From an uncultured Bacillota bacterium (GTDB lineage: Bacteria > Bacillota > Clostridia > Lachnospirales > Lachnospiraceae), in assembly GCA_905200905.1 (NCBI GenBank), contig CAJKMA010000004.1:14131-78130 (forward strand): DNA of 64,000 bases, given 5' to 3'. Below are positions 16,907 through 25,599 of this stretch, piece after piece; the first letter of the stretch is position 1; each line of letters opens with the position of its first letter. Both the position numbers and the translations under genes were made by a program. The notes beneath the pieces are model-generated. The model had not been told where the DNA came from. It did no database searches and saw nothing but the letters and a program-made list of their open reading frames with translations.

Positions 16907-17965
16907 ATGGAAAAAAAATTAAAGACTCTGGTGGATAAACTGGAAGCCCGACATACCCTTTCGCGGGACGAATGGATCTCTTTAATTCGCTGGCGGACAC
17001 CCCTGCTTTCCGATTATATTTTTCAAAAAGCACGGGCTGTTCGCCAGCGTTTTTATGGTACAGATGTTTACATTCGTGGCCTCATTGAATTTACGAATTA
17101 CTGTAAAAATGATTGTTATTACTGCGGTATCCGCCGAAGCAACCTGGAGGCACATCGCTATCGTCTTTCCAAAGAACAGATTCTAAACTGCTGCACTCAG
17201 GGATATGATCTGGGATTTCGTACCTTTGTTCTACAGGGTGGTGAAGACGGCTATTTTACGGATGAACGCTTGGCCCAAATTGTTAGCAGCATTCGCAAAA
17301 ATTTCCCCGATTGCGCCATTACCTTGTCTGTGGGAGAACGTTCCTATGACAGCTATAAAACTCTGTTTGAAGCAGGTGCAGACCGCTATCTACTGCGTCA
17401 TGAAACTTGGGATGCAGTACATTACAGCCGTCTTCATCCACCGCAACTTTCGGCATCCATCCGGCAGCAATGCCTTTGGAATTTAAAGGAAATTGGTTAT
17501 CAGGTGGGCACTGGCTATATGGTAGGCTCTCCCTATCAGACCCCAGAAAATTTAGCAGATGACATGCTATTTCTGGAAAAACTGAATCCCCAGATGGTAG
17601 GAATCGGTCCCTTTATTCCCCATTGCAAAACGCCTTTTAAAAACCACTCAGCAGGAACTCTAGAACTTACTCTATACTTACTGGGGCTTATCCGCCTGCT
17701 GCTTCCAAAAGTTTTACTCCCTGCTACCACCGCCCTTGGAACCATTGACCCAAAGGGACGGGAACTTGGCATTTTAGCAGGAGCTAATGTAGTAATGCCC
17801 AATCTTTCTCCGGCAAATGTCCGAAAAGATTATCTGCTGTATGATAATAAAATTTGTACGGGAAGTGAAGCAGCAGAATGTAGAGCTGATCTGGAAAGAC
17901 GAATGCACGCGATTGGCTATCAGGTGGTCACTCACAGAGGTGATTCTTTAAATAAAAATAATTAG
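16907..17965 (+). CDS. hydE: [FeFe]-hydrogenase H-cluster radical SAM maturase HydE
   Basis: 352 residues, BioB-like radical SAM barrel. The Fe-S motif CKNDCYYC puts cysteines at residues 66, 70 and 73. The SAM-contact stretch FVLQGGEDGYF and the late GTIDPKGRELGILAGANVVMPN are typical of HydE. It acts with HydG and HydF on the 2Fe subcluster of [FeFe] hydrogenase, from the Fe complex made by HydG. First gene of hydE-hydG-hydF. No hydrogenase structural gene is in the window. Confidence 0.95.
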   Translation: MEKKLKTLVDKLEARHTLSRDEWISLIRWRTPLLSDYIFQKARAVRQRFYGTDVYIRGLIEFTNYCKNDCYYCGIRRSNLEAHRYRLSKEQILNCCTQGYDLGFRTFVLQGGEDGYFTDERLAQIVSSIRKNFPDCAITLSVGERSYDSYKTLFEAGADRYLLRHETWDAVHYSRLHPPQLSASIRQQCLWNLKEIGYQVGTGYMVGSPYQTPENLADDMLFLEKLNPQMVGIGPFIPHCKTPFKNHSAGTLELTLYLLGLIRLLLPKVLLPATTALGTIDPKGRELGILAGANVVMPNLSPANVRKDYLLYDNKICTGSEAAECRADLERRMHAIGYQVVTHRGDSLNKNN

Positions 17966-17981
17966 GAAAGGAAAAATCGTT

Positions 17982-19403
17982 ATGTATGATGTAGCATCCA
18001 AACACGCTGAAGAATTTATTAACCATGAAGAAATATTAGAAACCTTGGCTTATGCCGACGAAAACAAAGACAACCTTCCACTCATTGACTCTATCATCGA
18101 AAAGGCAAAAAAAAGAAAAGGTCTGACTCACAGAGAAGCCTCTATTCTTCTAGCCTGTACCAATGAAGAAAAGAATCAGGAAATCTACAAGCTGGCTGAG
18201 CAGATTAAAAAAGATTTCTATGGAAATCGTATTGTCATGTTTGCTCCTTTATACCTCTCTAATTATTGTGTCAACGGATGTACTTACTGCCCTTATCACC
18301 TGAAAAACAAACACATTGCCAGAAAGCAGCTTTCTCAGGAAGAAATCCGCCGAGAAGTCATTGCACTTCAGGATATGGGACATAAACGTCTGGCTCTGGA
18401 AGCCGGTGAAGATCCAGTCCGCAATACCATGGAATATTATCTGGAAAGCATCAAAACCATTTACAGCATCAAGCATAAAAACGGTGCTATCCGCCGTGTA
18501 AATATTAATATTGCAGCCACTACCGTAGACAATTACCGTCTCTTAAAAGAGGCTGGAATCGGTACTTATATCCTGTTCCAGGAAACCTATCACAAAGAGA
18601 GTTACCTGCAGCTTCATCCTACTGGACCAAAGCACAATTATGACTACCACACAGAAGCCATGGACCGTGCCATGGAAGGTGGAATTGACGATGTAGGTAT
18701 TGGTGTTCTCTTTGGCCTGGACAAATACCGCTATGAATTTGCTGGTCTTCTGATGCATGCAGAGCATCTGGAATCAGCTTTTGGCGTAGGCCCTCATACC
18801 ATCAGTGTACCTCGTCTTCGTCATGCAGATGACATTGATGCAGATGCTTTCGACAATGGTATTGACGATGACACTTTTGCAAAAATTGTTGCCTGTATCC
18901 GAATTGCAGTTCCTTATACCGGCATGATTATCTCCACCAGAGAGAGCAAACAGTGCAGAGAACGGGTGCTTCATCTTGGTGTTTCCCAGATTAGCGGTGG
19001 CTCCCGTACCAGTGTGGGTGGTTACTGTGAACCAGAGCCGGAAGATGCAAAATCTGAGCAGTTTGATGTCAGCGACCGCCGTACTTTAGATGAAGTTGTT
19101 TACTGGCTCATGGAGATGGGGTATATCCCAAGCTTCTGTACTGCATGTTATCGTGCCGGCCGCACAGGAGACCGTTTCATGTCTCTTTGTAAGAGCGGGC
19201 AGATTCAGAACTGCTGCCATCCAAATGCATTAATGACCCTGAAAGAATACTTAATGGACTACGCTTCCCCTGCTACCAAAGCACTCGGTGACAAACTGAT
19301 CGAACAGGAAGTTTTCAATGTTCCCAATGAAAAAGCCCGTGCAGTAGTATTAGAAAATCTCCGTCTCATTGAACAGGATAACCGGAGAGATTTCAGATTC
19401 TAA
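17982..19403 (+). CDS. hydG: [FeFe]-hydrogenase H-cluster radical SAM maturase HydG
   Basis: 473 residues, ThiH-like tyrosine lyase that makes the Fe(CO)2(CN) synthon. The N-terminal radical SAM motif CVNGCTYC has cysteines at 96, 100 and 103. The C-terminal auxiliary-cluster segment is seen as CTACYRAGRTGDRFM followed by CKSGQIQNCCHPNAL, which separates HydG from ThiH. Length matches the family. AGGAAAGG precedes the ATG. It lies 16 bp after hydE and 16 bp before hydF. Confidence 0.96.
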   Translation: MYDVASKHAEEFINHEEILETLAYADENKDNLPLIDSIIEKAKKRKGLTHREASILLACTNEEKNQEIYKLAEQIKKDFYGNRIVMFAPLYLSNYCVNGCTYCPYHLKNKHIARKQLSQEEIRREVIALQDMGHKRLALEAGEDPVRNTMEYYLESIKTIYSIKHKNGAIRRVNINIAATTVDNYRLLKEAGIGTYILFQETYHKESYLQLHPTGPKHNYDYHTEAMDRAMEGGIDDVGIGVLFGLDKYRYEFAGLLMHAEHLESAFGVGPHTISVPRLRHADDIDADAFDNGIDDDTFAKIVACIRIAVPYTGMIISTRESKQCRERVLHLGVSQISGGSRTSVGGYCEPEPEDAKSEQFDVSDRRTLDEVVYWLMEMGYIPSFCTACYRAGRTGDRFMSLCKSGQIQNCCHPNALMTLKEYLMDYASPATKALGDKLIEQEVFNVPNEKARAVVLENLRLIEQDNRRDFRF

Positions 19404-19419
19404 ACCAGGAGGAACACCT

Positions 19420-20628
19420 ATGAGTTTAAATGCAGTCCCCGCTTCTGAACGTATCCATATTGGTATTTTCGGCAGAAGAAATGCAGGGAAATCAAGCCTC
19501 ATCAATGCCATAACCGGACAAGATCTCGCCATTGTATCAGATGTAAAAGGCACTACCACAGACCCTGTTCTAAAATCCATGGAACTGCTCCCCCTTGGCC
19601 CTGTGGTCATCATAGACACACCTGGCCTGGATGATCTCGGTGAACTGGGTTCTCTGCGGATACAGAAAGCCCAGCAGATGCTGAACAAAACAGATTTGGC
19701 CTTGTTGGTTCTTGACGGAACTTCCCCTGTGCAGAAAGAAGATTTAGAAGTTTTCCGTCTAATCAAAGCAAAAAAAATTCCCTGCATCCTTGTCATCAAT
19801 AAATGCGACTTAATGCCATCTTCTGAGATTCTTCTGCCGGATGAAATGAAAATAGAGCAGGTTTTGTATGTAAGTGCCATGGAGAAAAAAAACATCCAGG
19901 AATTAAAAGAACGAATGGGAAGGCTGGCAGAATCAAAAAAAGAAAACATCCATCTGGTGTCTGACCTGATAAATCCAACAGACTTTGTTATTCTGGTCAT
20001 TCCCATTGACAAGGCTGCTCCCAAAGGCCGTTTGATCCTGCCACAGCAGCAGACCATACGAGACATCCTGGAAAAAGGAGGCATCCCGGTACTTACCAGA
20101 GATGCTGAACTGGAAACTACTCTGAAAAAACTGGATTTGGCAGGCACAAAACCTGCCCTTGTTATCACCGACAGCCAGATATTCGCCCAGGTTTCTGCTC
20201 TTGTTCCAAAGGAGATACCACTTACCTCTTTTTCCATCTTATTTGCACGATATAAAGGCAGCCTTGATTATGCTGTTGCCGGTGCAAAAGCTCTGGATTC
20301 CTTACAAGATGGAGATTGTGTTTTAATCTCGGAAGGATGTACCCACCACCGGCAGTGCGGTGATATCGGCACTCAGAAGCTGCCCGATATGCTGAAAAAG
20401 CATACAGGAAAAGACCTGGTGTTTGCTTTTACAAGCGGTACAGAATTCCCTCTGGATCTGTCTCCTTACCAGGTGATTATCCATTGTGGCGGATGTATGC
20501 TCAATGACCGGGAAATGAAATTCCGGCAGACCTGTGCCAAAGATCAGCAGGTTCCCATGACCAATTATGGAATCGCAATTGCCCATATGAAGGGGATTTT
20601 AGACAGAAGCATTGCCTGTCTATCATAA
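19420..20628 (+). CDS. hydF: [FeFe]-hydrogenase maturation GTPase HydF
   Basis: 402 residues from ATG at 19420, which has AGGAGG 7 bp upstream; an earlier in-frame ATG lies inside hydG. P-loop GRRNAGKS at residues 18-25, switch DTPGLDD, and NKCD. The C-terminal [4Fe-4S] scaffold ligands are visible as CTHHRQC and CGGCM. HydF holds the assembled 2Fe cluster and delivers it to apo-hydrogenase. Last gene of the operon, closed by a strong terminator. Confidence 0.96.
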   Translation: MSLNAVPASERIHIGIFGRRNAGKSSLINAITGQDLAIVSDVKGTTTDPVLKSMELLPLGPVVIIDTPGLDDLGELGSLRIQKAQQMLNKTDLALLVLDGTSPVQKEDLEVFRLIKAKKIPCILVINKCDLMPSSEILLPDEMKIEQVLYVSAMEKKNIQELKERMGRLAESKKENIHLVSDLINPTDFVILVIPIDKAAPKGRLILPQQQTIRDILEKGGIPVLTRDAELETTLKKLDLAGTKPALVITDSQIFAQVSALVPKEIPLTSFSILFARYKGSLDYAVAGAKALDSLQDGDCVLISEGCTHHRQCGDIGTQKLPDMLKKHTGKDLVFAFTSGTEFPLDLSPYQVIIHCGGCMLNDREMKFRQTCAKDQQVPMTNYGIAIAHMKGILDRSIACLS

Positions 20629-20680
20629 AAAACAGAAGGAAGAGATGCCACAAAGGCTATCCTCTTCCTTCTGTTTTTTT
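20627..20680. terminator. strong bidirectional terminator between hydF and the convergent MATE gene
   Basis: AAAAAACAGAAGGAAGAG (20627-20644) pairs with CTCTTCCTTCTGTTTTTTT (20662-20680). The MATE stop codon lies within the structure. Confidence 0.9.
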
Positions 20681-21979
20681 CGTATAGTGATGTCCTGCAA
20701 ACATGGTCAAAAGTTCGGCGGCAGGAAAAGCAAGCCAAATCCCATAAACTCCTAGAAACAGTGGCAGTACATACACAAATACCAGCACCAGAATACATCC
20801 TCTAAGCAGGCATAACAACAGTGCATAGCTGTTTTTCACAATGGCCTGGAAATAACAAATATACACCATGTTCACTGCCATAAACAAAAACCCGATGAAA
20901 TAAATCCGTACAGCATCTCCTGACATGGCTAAGATATTCTTGTCCGGATTCAGGAAAATATAGGTAAAGAAATCCGGTATCACAACGCCAATGAGCACAA
21001 TCACACCACAGACAATCAGCGATGTAATCATGGTAAGTTTTTGCACTTCTCCTGTTCTTTTCTTCAAGCCTGCCCCGTAGTTAATGGATAAGATTGGCTG
21101 TGCCGCCTGATTGACTCCTTTGCTGAGACATGTAACTACAATGGCTGTATTGCAGATGATGCCGTACACAGTCACACCTGTGTTTCCCACATAACGTAAA
21201 AGCTGCAGATTAAACACAAAAATTGTAATTCCCGATGCAATTTCTATGAGAAAACTGGCGGTTCCATTTAGAATGATCTCTTTTAAGTAGCTTCGTTTTA
21301 TTCCTCTGAAATTCCATTTTAGCTGGTTTTTCTTTGTAAAAAAATGTGCTGCCAGCATAAAAACCGTGAGACAGGAACCAATTACTGTGGCAATCGCTGC
21401 ACCGGCCATGCCCATATCCATAGGAAACATAAACACATAATCCAGAATAATATTAGTAACACCGCCTGCAATCACGGCATTCATAGCCAGATTTGGCGCA
21501 CCGTCATTTCGTACAAATGTCTGTAGAAAAGATGAGAAAAAATAAGCTCCCATACCCCAGATGATATATGGAATATACTCCATGATATAAGGCATGGTCT
21601 CCTCTGTTCCTCCTAAAATCCAGGCAAGATCTTCCATAAACAGGACACAAAAAATCAGCAGAATAAGCCATACTGCCAGGTTCATGAGAAAAGCTGCCGT
21701 AAAATATGCGTCTGCCTTTTCTTTCTCTCCTCTGCCCCGGTAAATGGACATCAACACCGAACCGCCCACCCCGAATAGCAGACCAAGTCCAAAGAAAATA
21801 TTGTAAATGGGAAGTGCGATATTTAATGCCGCCATAGCCACACTTCCCAGTCCTTTTCCAATCATAATGGTATCTGCCAGAACATAAATGGATGTCACCA
21901 TGGTTCCCATAATCGAGGGAATCAAATATCGGAAAAACAAACCATTTACCGGTTTTTCCATAAATTCTTTTGTTTCCAT
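20657..21979 (-). CDS. MATE-family efflux transporter (MepA-like)
   Basis: 440 residues, about 12 helices. The N-terminus METKEFMEKPVNGLFFRYLI then PSIMGTMVTSIYVLADTIMI resembles the MepA/clostridial subfamily of MATE exporters. It starts at ATG 21979, 9 bp after the MBL-fold hydrolase, so the two are probably cotranscribed. Substrate unknown. Third MATE gene in the window. Confidence 0.88.
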   Translation of the reverse strand: METKEFMEKPVNGLFFRYLIPSIMGTMVTSIYVLADTIMIGKGLGSVAMAALNIALPIYNIFFGLGLLFGVGGSVLMSIYRGRGEKEKADAYFTAAFLMNLAVWLILLIFCVLFMEDLAWILGGTEETMPYIMEYIPYIIWGMGAYFFSSFLQTFVRNDGAPNLAMNAVIAGGVTNIILDYVFMFPMDMGMAGAAIATVIGSCLTVFMLAAHFFTKKNQLKWNFRGIKRSYLKEIILNGTASFLIEIASGITIFVFNLQLLRYVGNTGVTVYGIICNTAIVVTCLSKGVNQAAQPILSINYGAGLKKRTGEVQKLTMITSLIVCGVIVLIGVVIPDFFTYIFLNPDKNILAMSGDAVRIYFIGFLFMAVNMVYICYFQAIVKNSYALLLCLLRGCILVLVFVYVLPLFLGVYGIWLAFPAAELLTMFAGHHYTKKTEGRG

Positions 21980-21988
21980 AATAACCTC

Positions 21989-22783
21989 TTATAATACTAA
22001 TTCTGAACCGCAGCACAGATATTCCATACCCGGCACTCTTTCTGAAAGAAATGTAAAAGCTTTCTCTCCAGTACAATGGCAGGTATAAAACAGGGAATCA
22101 TACTGTTTCAGTCCCTGTGCGACCCTTTCTAATAGTTCTTCCTCCACGGTAACACCCGTGGTAGGATTAAACAGATGAAAGCCTCCGATACACACTTTTG
22201 GATGATAAGGTTCAGACTTTTTCAAAATATTCAGCACACCCGTATGACCACATCCCAGCACTAAAACGGTCTGCTCTCCTTCTGTCAGAATCAGATTCTG
22301 TTCATGAAGAAAATCATCTTTTTCCTCTCCTTTGTACAGCACATCATTGGCACTGGAATAGCATCTGGAACGGTCTGTCACCACAAATAAGCGAAGCTCC
22401 TCATCTATGACAAAATCACCCTCTAAAAGCTGAATCTGGGGATAGTCCTCTGGATTCACAGACAGGCTGATGTCTTTTTTCCTGCCATAATTATGGGAAT
22501 AATATTTCTCAAATGCCGCTTTTTGTACGTAAATATCTGCTTTCTGATTTAATTTCAAAAAAGCTTCCAGTCCACCTCCATGGTCATAATGTCCATGAGA
22601 AAGAATCACGGTATCCACCTGTGCCAGATCAATTCCGAGACGTTCTGCATTCTCCAGAAGGGTTTCATCCGGTCCCAGATCAAAGAGCATTTTGTGCTGT
22701 TTTGTCTCAATATAAAGAGAAAGCCCATGCCTGGGCGTAAAATCGCCTTTGGCATGGTTCTCAACTAAACAAGTTATGTTCAT
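21989..22783 (-). CDS. MBL-fold metallo-hydrolase
   Basis: 264 residues. The metal motif HxHxDH is seen as SHGHYDHGGG (residues about 63-72), with LFDLGPDETLLENA before it and LVLGCGHTGVLNIL, a histidine ligand, later. This order is that of the beta-lactamase-fold subgroup near dihydropteridine-ribofuranosyl-aminobenzene phosphate synthase-like proteins. The reaction is not known. It lies 9 bp upstream of the MATE exporter and downstream of the decayed ACT gene. Confidence 0.82.
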   Translation of the reverse strand: MNITCLVENHAKGDFTPRHGLSLYIETKQHKMLFDLGPDETLLENAERLGIDLAQVDTVILSHGHYDHGGGLEAFLKLNQKADIYVQKAAFEKYYSHNYGRKKDISLSVNPEDYPQIQLLEGDFVIDEELRLFVVTDRSRCYSSANDVLYKGEEKDDFLHEQNLILTEGEQTVLVLGCGHTGVLNILKKSEPYHPKVCIGGFHLFNPTTGVTVEEELLERVAQGLKQYDSLFYTCHCTGEKAFTFLSERVPGMEYLCCGSELVL

Positions 22784-22813
22784 GGTCTGTTTATCCTTCT
22801 TTCTCTGCCTGTC

Positions 22814-23045
22814 CTAAAGTTCGGAAACTTCCTCTTCTGTAAGCATGCGGATATTATTTTTATTTAAAATCTTCTTGGCTTTGATACGGTCTTCCACTTT
22901 GATGATCATACACGCCAGGTTCCCACTCTGGGCAAAAAATGCATATGCATAATCAAGGCTGATTCCTTCTGCTGCCACATTTAAACCCATACGCTTCATA
23001 AAGTCCTCTTGCAACAGCAGTATTTCCTAACATTAATTGTTTCAT
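22814..23045 (-). pseudogene. iorA start fused by deletion to the tail of an ACT-domain protein
   Basis: From ATG at 23045 the frame reads MKQLMLGNTAVARGLYEA, the N-terminus of indolepyruvate:ferredoxin oxidoreductase alpha subunit IorA. It then leaves that similarity and stops about 30 codons in. In the next frame, up to 22814, the text GLNVAAEGISLDYAYAFFAQ, then KILNKNNIRMLTEEEV, matches the C-terminal repeat of the two-ACT-domain proteins that accompany iorAB and CoA-ligase genes. The ATG overlaps the yerC stop (ATGA). The simplest reading is one large deletion that removed the rest of iorA, iorB and most of the ACT gene. Confidence 0.65.
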
Positions 23046-23359
23046 TTTACCTCTTCCATTCTTTCTTCCTTCTCTTTCTTTTCTTTATCAAATATTTCCC
23101 TCATGGCATTTTCTCCATAATTCAGCATCCGATTAACTCTGCTGATAGTTGCACTACTAGCCCTAGTTTTATTTCCAATTTCTGTATAGACCTTTCCTTC
23201 ATACAGCATCTTAGCTACCGCATAACGCTGCTCCATGGCAGTCAGTTCTGTCATGCTGCACAAATCCTGAAAAAAACGGCGGCACTGCTCTAAATTTTCT
23301 AAACGTAGAATACTTTCATACATCTCTGTACAATAATCACTATCTTTTTCCTTTGCCAT
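23042..23359 (-). CDS. YerC/YecD-type TrpR-related regulator
   Basis: 105 residues. The Trp-repressor-like helix-turn-helix is seen as LTAMEQRYAVAKMLYEGKVY followed by TEIGNKTRASSATISRVNRM. The family (YerC in Bacillus) is of unknown effector; tryptophan-linked control has been suggested by homology only. The start ATG at 23359 has AGGGGAG 6 bp upstream. Its stop overlaps the iorA start in ATGA, so it originally headed an indolepyruvate oxidoreductase operon. That fits an aromatic-amino-acid regulator whose target has been lost. Confidence 0.85.
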   Translation of the reverse strand: MAKEKDSDYCTEMYESILRLENLEQCRRFFQDLCSMTELTAMEQRYAVAKMLYEGKVYTEIGNKTRASSATISRVNRMLNYGENAMREIFDKEKKEKEERMEEVK

Positions 23360-23410
23360 CTAAAACTCCCCTTTTCTGCTTTTTATTTTTCAGTAATACA
23401 CTTGTTTTTT

Positions 23411-23439
23411 ATTTTATCACACTTTTACCCTTTAAGCAA
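23411..23439 (-). promoter_or_regulatory. promoter of yerC-like gene
   Basis: Minus strand: TTGCTT (23434-23439), 17-bp spacer, TAAAAT (23411-23416), about 50 bp before the start codon. Confidence 0.5.
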
Positions 23440-23455
23440 TTAAAGAATTTTAAAT

Positions 23456-23483
23456 TTGACATTTCTAAAAAACTTCGTATAAT
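23456..23483 (+). promoter_or_regulatory. consensus sigma-A promoter left before a gene remnant
   Basis: Exact TTGACA (23456-23461), 16-bp spacer, exact TATAAT (23478-23483). It points at the acyl-CoA-synthetase remnant and may still be active. Confidence 0.7.
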
Positions 23484-23541
23484 TCACTTTAACACTAAAA
23501 GAGAAAAATATTTCCTTATATGGGAAAGGGGAATTACTTAG

Positions 23542-23718
23542 AATGTATTTAATGAAAAAGCCAATCGTTTTGCCAATATGATTTTGGATCGTGGCATTAA
23601 AAAGTGGGATAAGGCTGGTATTGATTATCCCAGTACCTCGCCCTGTATTTCTGTAGATAATGAAGAAGATAATGCGGTAATCTATTTTTCTTCTGGAACC
23701 ACAGGATTCCCCAATTGA
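23542..23718 (+). pseudogene. remnant of an AMP-binding acyl-CoA synthetase
   Basis: No intact gene occupies 23360-23894. The frame from 23542 to TGA at 23716-23718 reads VFNEKANRFANMILDRGIKK, then NEEDNAVIYFSSGTTGFPN. Both stretches are typical of acyl-CoA synthetases, and the second is the AMP-binding SSGTTGxPK signature, broken off at the residue that would be lysine. The 100 or so residues that normally separate the two stretches are missing. It lies beside the ior/ACT remnant, and such ligases accompany iorAB in clostridia. Confidence 0.7.
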
Positions 23719-23744
23719 AGCCGCTACCCTAGGTATCTGCGCAT

Positions 23745-23812
23745 AAAAAAAACAGCTATACCATTTACTTGTCAGCAGCCTATGCTGTACAGTCTTCGCA
23801 ATTGGTATAGCT
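23745..23812 (-). terminator. intrinsic terminator of lysC
   Basis: Minus strand: AGCTATACCA (23812-23803), a loop with its own small hairpin (CAGCATAGGCTGCTG region), TGGTATAGCT (23763-23754), G, then eight U residues. Confidence 0.85.
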
Positions 23813-23894
23813 ATTTCTCAGTTATTCAAAAGCCAGCGTGCATTCTTCTAAAGCACTATCTCTTTTACAAAGATTGCTACACTCTTAATATTCC

Positions 23895-25106
23895 TTATAC
23901 CCATTCTTCCGCAAATCGGTCATGCACAGCGCGCATAGCAATTTCTGCCTCATCTTCTCTTACGACTGCTGTGATACGAATTTCAGAAGTTGTAATCATA
24001 TCTGTGTTAACCCCTGCTCCTGAAAGTGCTTCAAACATCTTAGCAGCAACGCCTGCATTGGCGCTGACTCCTGCACCTACCACCGATACTTTTGCCACAT
24101 CCTCCTGACAGGCAATCTCTACATTACCTAACACTTCCTTGTGGTCTTCTAACAATTTCATAGTTACTAGCATATCTGCCCTGGCAACTGTAAATGTCAG
24201 TGTTTTTGTTCCGTTATGATCCAGAGATTGAATCATAACGTCAATATTCAGATTATTTCCTGCCATAAGATTCAACAACTTAAAGGTACTTTCCGGCTCA
24301 TTTTTCATTCCTGACACTGAAATCTTAGCAATATTTTTATCGGTTGCTACGCCACTAATTAACATTTTTTCCATTTTTGTACACTCCTTTACAACGGTTC
24401 CTTCTCCTGGTGCCATGCTGGATTTTACTACCAACTTTACATTGTATCTTCGCGCCATTTCCACACAACGATTGTGTAAAACCTTAGCTCCTAAAGACGC
24501 CAACTCCAGCATTTCTTCATAGGTTACTTCCTGTTTTTTTCTGGCATTTGGCACAATTCTTGGATCTGCAGTATAGACACCATCCACATCTGTATATATC
24601 TCACAAACATCTGCATGAAGAGCTGCTGCCAAGGCCACTGCTGTAGTATCAGAACCACCTCTTCCCAAGGTGGTAACATCCTCATATTTATTCACGCCCT
24701 GGAAGCCTGTGACTACTACAATTTTATTAGAATCTAATTCTTTTTGGATACGTTCTGTATCAATCCGTTTCAGTTTTGCATTCTGATAGGCTGAAGAAGT
24801 ATACATAGGCACCTGCCATGCATTAAGGGAAATTGCAGTCACACCCATCTGAATCATAGTCATTGCCATAAGCGAAACTGACACCTGTTCTCCTGTAGCA
24901 AGAAGCATATCCATCTCCCTTCTAGAAGGCATACTGCTAATATGAGCTGCCTGACTCAGAAGATGGTCTGTTGTCTTTCCCATAGCTGAGAGAACCACGA
25001 CTACTTGATTTCCCTCTTTCCATTTTTTGATACACTGTTCTGCTACATTCCTGATTTTATCCAGGTCAGCCACAGAACTTCCGCCGAATTTCATCACTGC
25101 AAGCAT
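23895..25106 (-). CDS. lysC: aspartate kinase
   Basis: 403 residues. It phosphorylates aspartate, the first step to lysine, threonine and methionine. Kinase motifs: MKFGGSSVAD near the N-terminus, TGFQGVNKYEDVTTLGRGGS, EIYTDVDGVYTADPRIV. Two ACT domains occupy the last 140 residues (SVSGMKNEPESTFKLLNLMA; VSVVGAGVSANAGVAAKMFE), indicating feedback control by an amino acid. The start ATG at 25106 has AAAGGGA somewhat far upstream. Divergent from the lysine exporter genes and closed by its own terminator. No L-box riboswitch was found in the short leader. Confidence 0.95.
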   Translation of the reverse strand: MLAVMKFGGSSVADLDKIRNVAEQCIKKWKEGNQVVVVLSAMGKTTDHLLSQAAHISSMPSRREMDMLLATGEQVSVSLMAMTMIQMGVTAISLNAWQVPMYTSSAYQNAKLKRIDTERIQKELDSNKIVVVTGFQGVNKYEDVTTLGRGGSDTTAVALAAALHADVCEIYTDVDGVYTADPRIVPNARKKQEVTYEEMLELASLGAKVLHNRCVEMARRYNVKLVVKSSMAPGEGTVVKECTKMEKMLISGVATDKNIAKISVSGMKNEPESTFKLLNLMAGNNLNIDVMIQSLDHNGTKTLTFTVARADMLVTMKLLEDHKEVLGNVEIACQEDVAKVSVVGAGVSANAGVAAKMFEALSGAGVNTDMITTSEIRITAVVREDEAEIAMRAVHDRFAEEWV

Positions 25107-25157
25107 ATTTTTTCTGTGTCCCTTTCTGTTAATTTATGCGTTTTCTATTTCCTGGAC

Positions 25158-25186
25158 ATTTTACCACATACCCTAAAAATATCCAA
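25158..25186 (-). promoter_or_regulatory. lysC promoter
   Basis: Minus strand: TTGGAT (25181-25186), 17-bp spacer, TAAAAT (25158-25163), 52 bp before the start codon. Confidence 0.55.
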
Positions 25187-25302
25187 GTATTTTTGTAATT
25201 CCCTAAATGTCTCCTAAAAGGCCCATGATTTGCTTCACTTTATTACTAAATTGTGATAAGATAAATATTAAAATTCTTAAATACAAAAGGAGTTATATCA
25301 AT

Positions 25303-25599
25303 ATGGATGTTTTAATTATCATGTGTCTTGGGATTTTAGCAGGACGATTTTTGTTATCACCGCGCATAAAAAAAATGAGCGAAACAATATCTGTTGTATG
25401 TACTTTTCTTTTAATTTTTTCTATGGGAGTTGTATTAGGAAACAATGAAAATTTTTTTAAAGATTTATCTTCCTTGGGATTCTCAAGTTTGCTATTTTTC
25501 TTGATTCCAACAGCATTTTCTATTTTGATCGTTTTTATTTTAACACGAAAAATGATGGTCAAAAATAACACAAAAAAAGGAAAAGAGGAACAGTCATGA
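25303..25599 (+). CDS. lysine exporter LysO, N-terminal half as a separate protein
   Basis: 98 residues from ATG at 25303 (AAAGGAG upstream), three hydrophobic helices. MDVLIIMCLGILAGRFL and FLLIFSMGVVLGNNE match the first part of LysO/YbjE (Lys_export family). E. coli LysO is a single protein of about 300 residues; here the two halves sum to that length. The stop overlaps the next start as ATGA, so the halves are translationally coupled and probably assemble together. Split LysO genes are known in Firmicutes, so this is not taken as damage. Opposite lysC. Confidence 0.8.
   Translation: MDVLIIMCLGILAGRFLLSPRIKKMSETISVVCTFLLIFSMGVVLGNNENFFKDLSSLGFSSLLFFLIPTAFSILIVFILTRKMMVKNNTKKGKEEQS

Noticed and set aside
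19350..20237. 295-codon open frame antisense to hydG end and hydF
   Set aside because: Ser/Arg-rich, no family likeness, fully opposite two well-supported genes; a mirror of codon bias.
21504..22076. 190-codon minus-strand frame overlapping the MATE gene in another frame
   Set aside because: The MATE and MBL frames explain the same DNA; this one has no family features.
25107..25302. Possible lysine riboswitch between lysC and lysO
   Set aside because: Both leaders are too short and none of the L-box conserved segments can be found.
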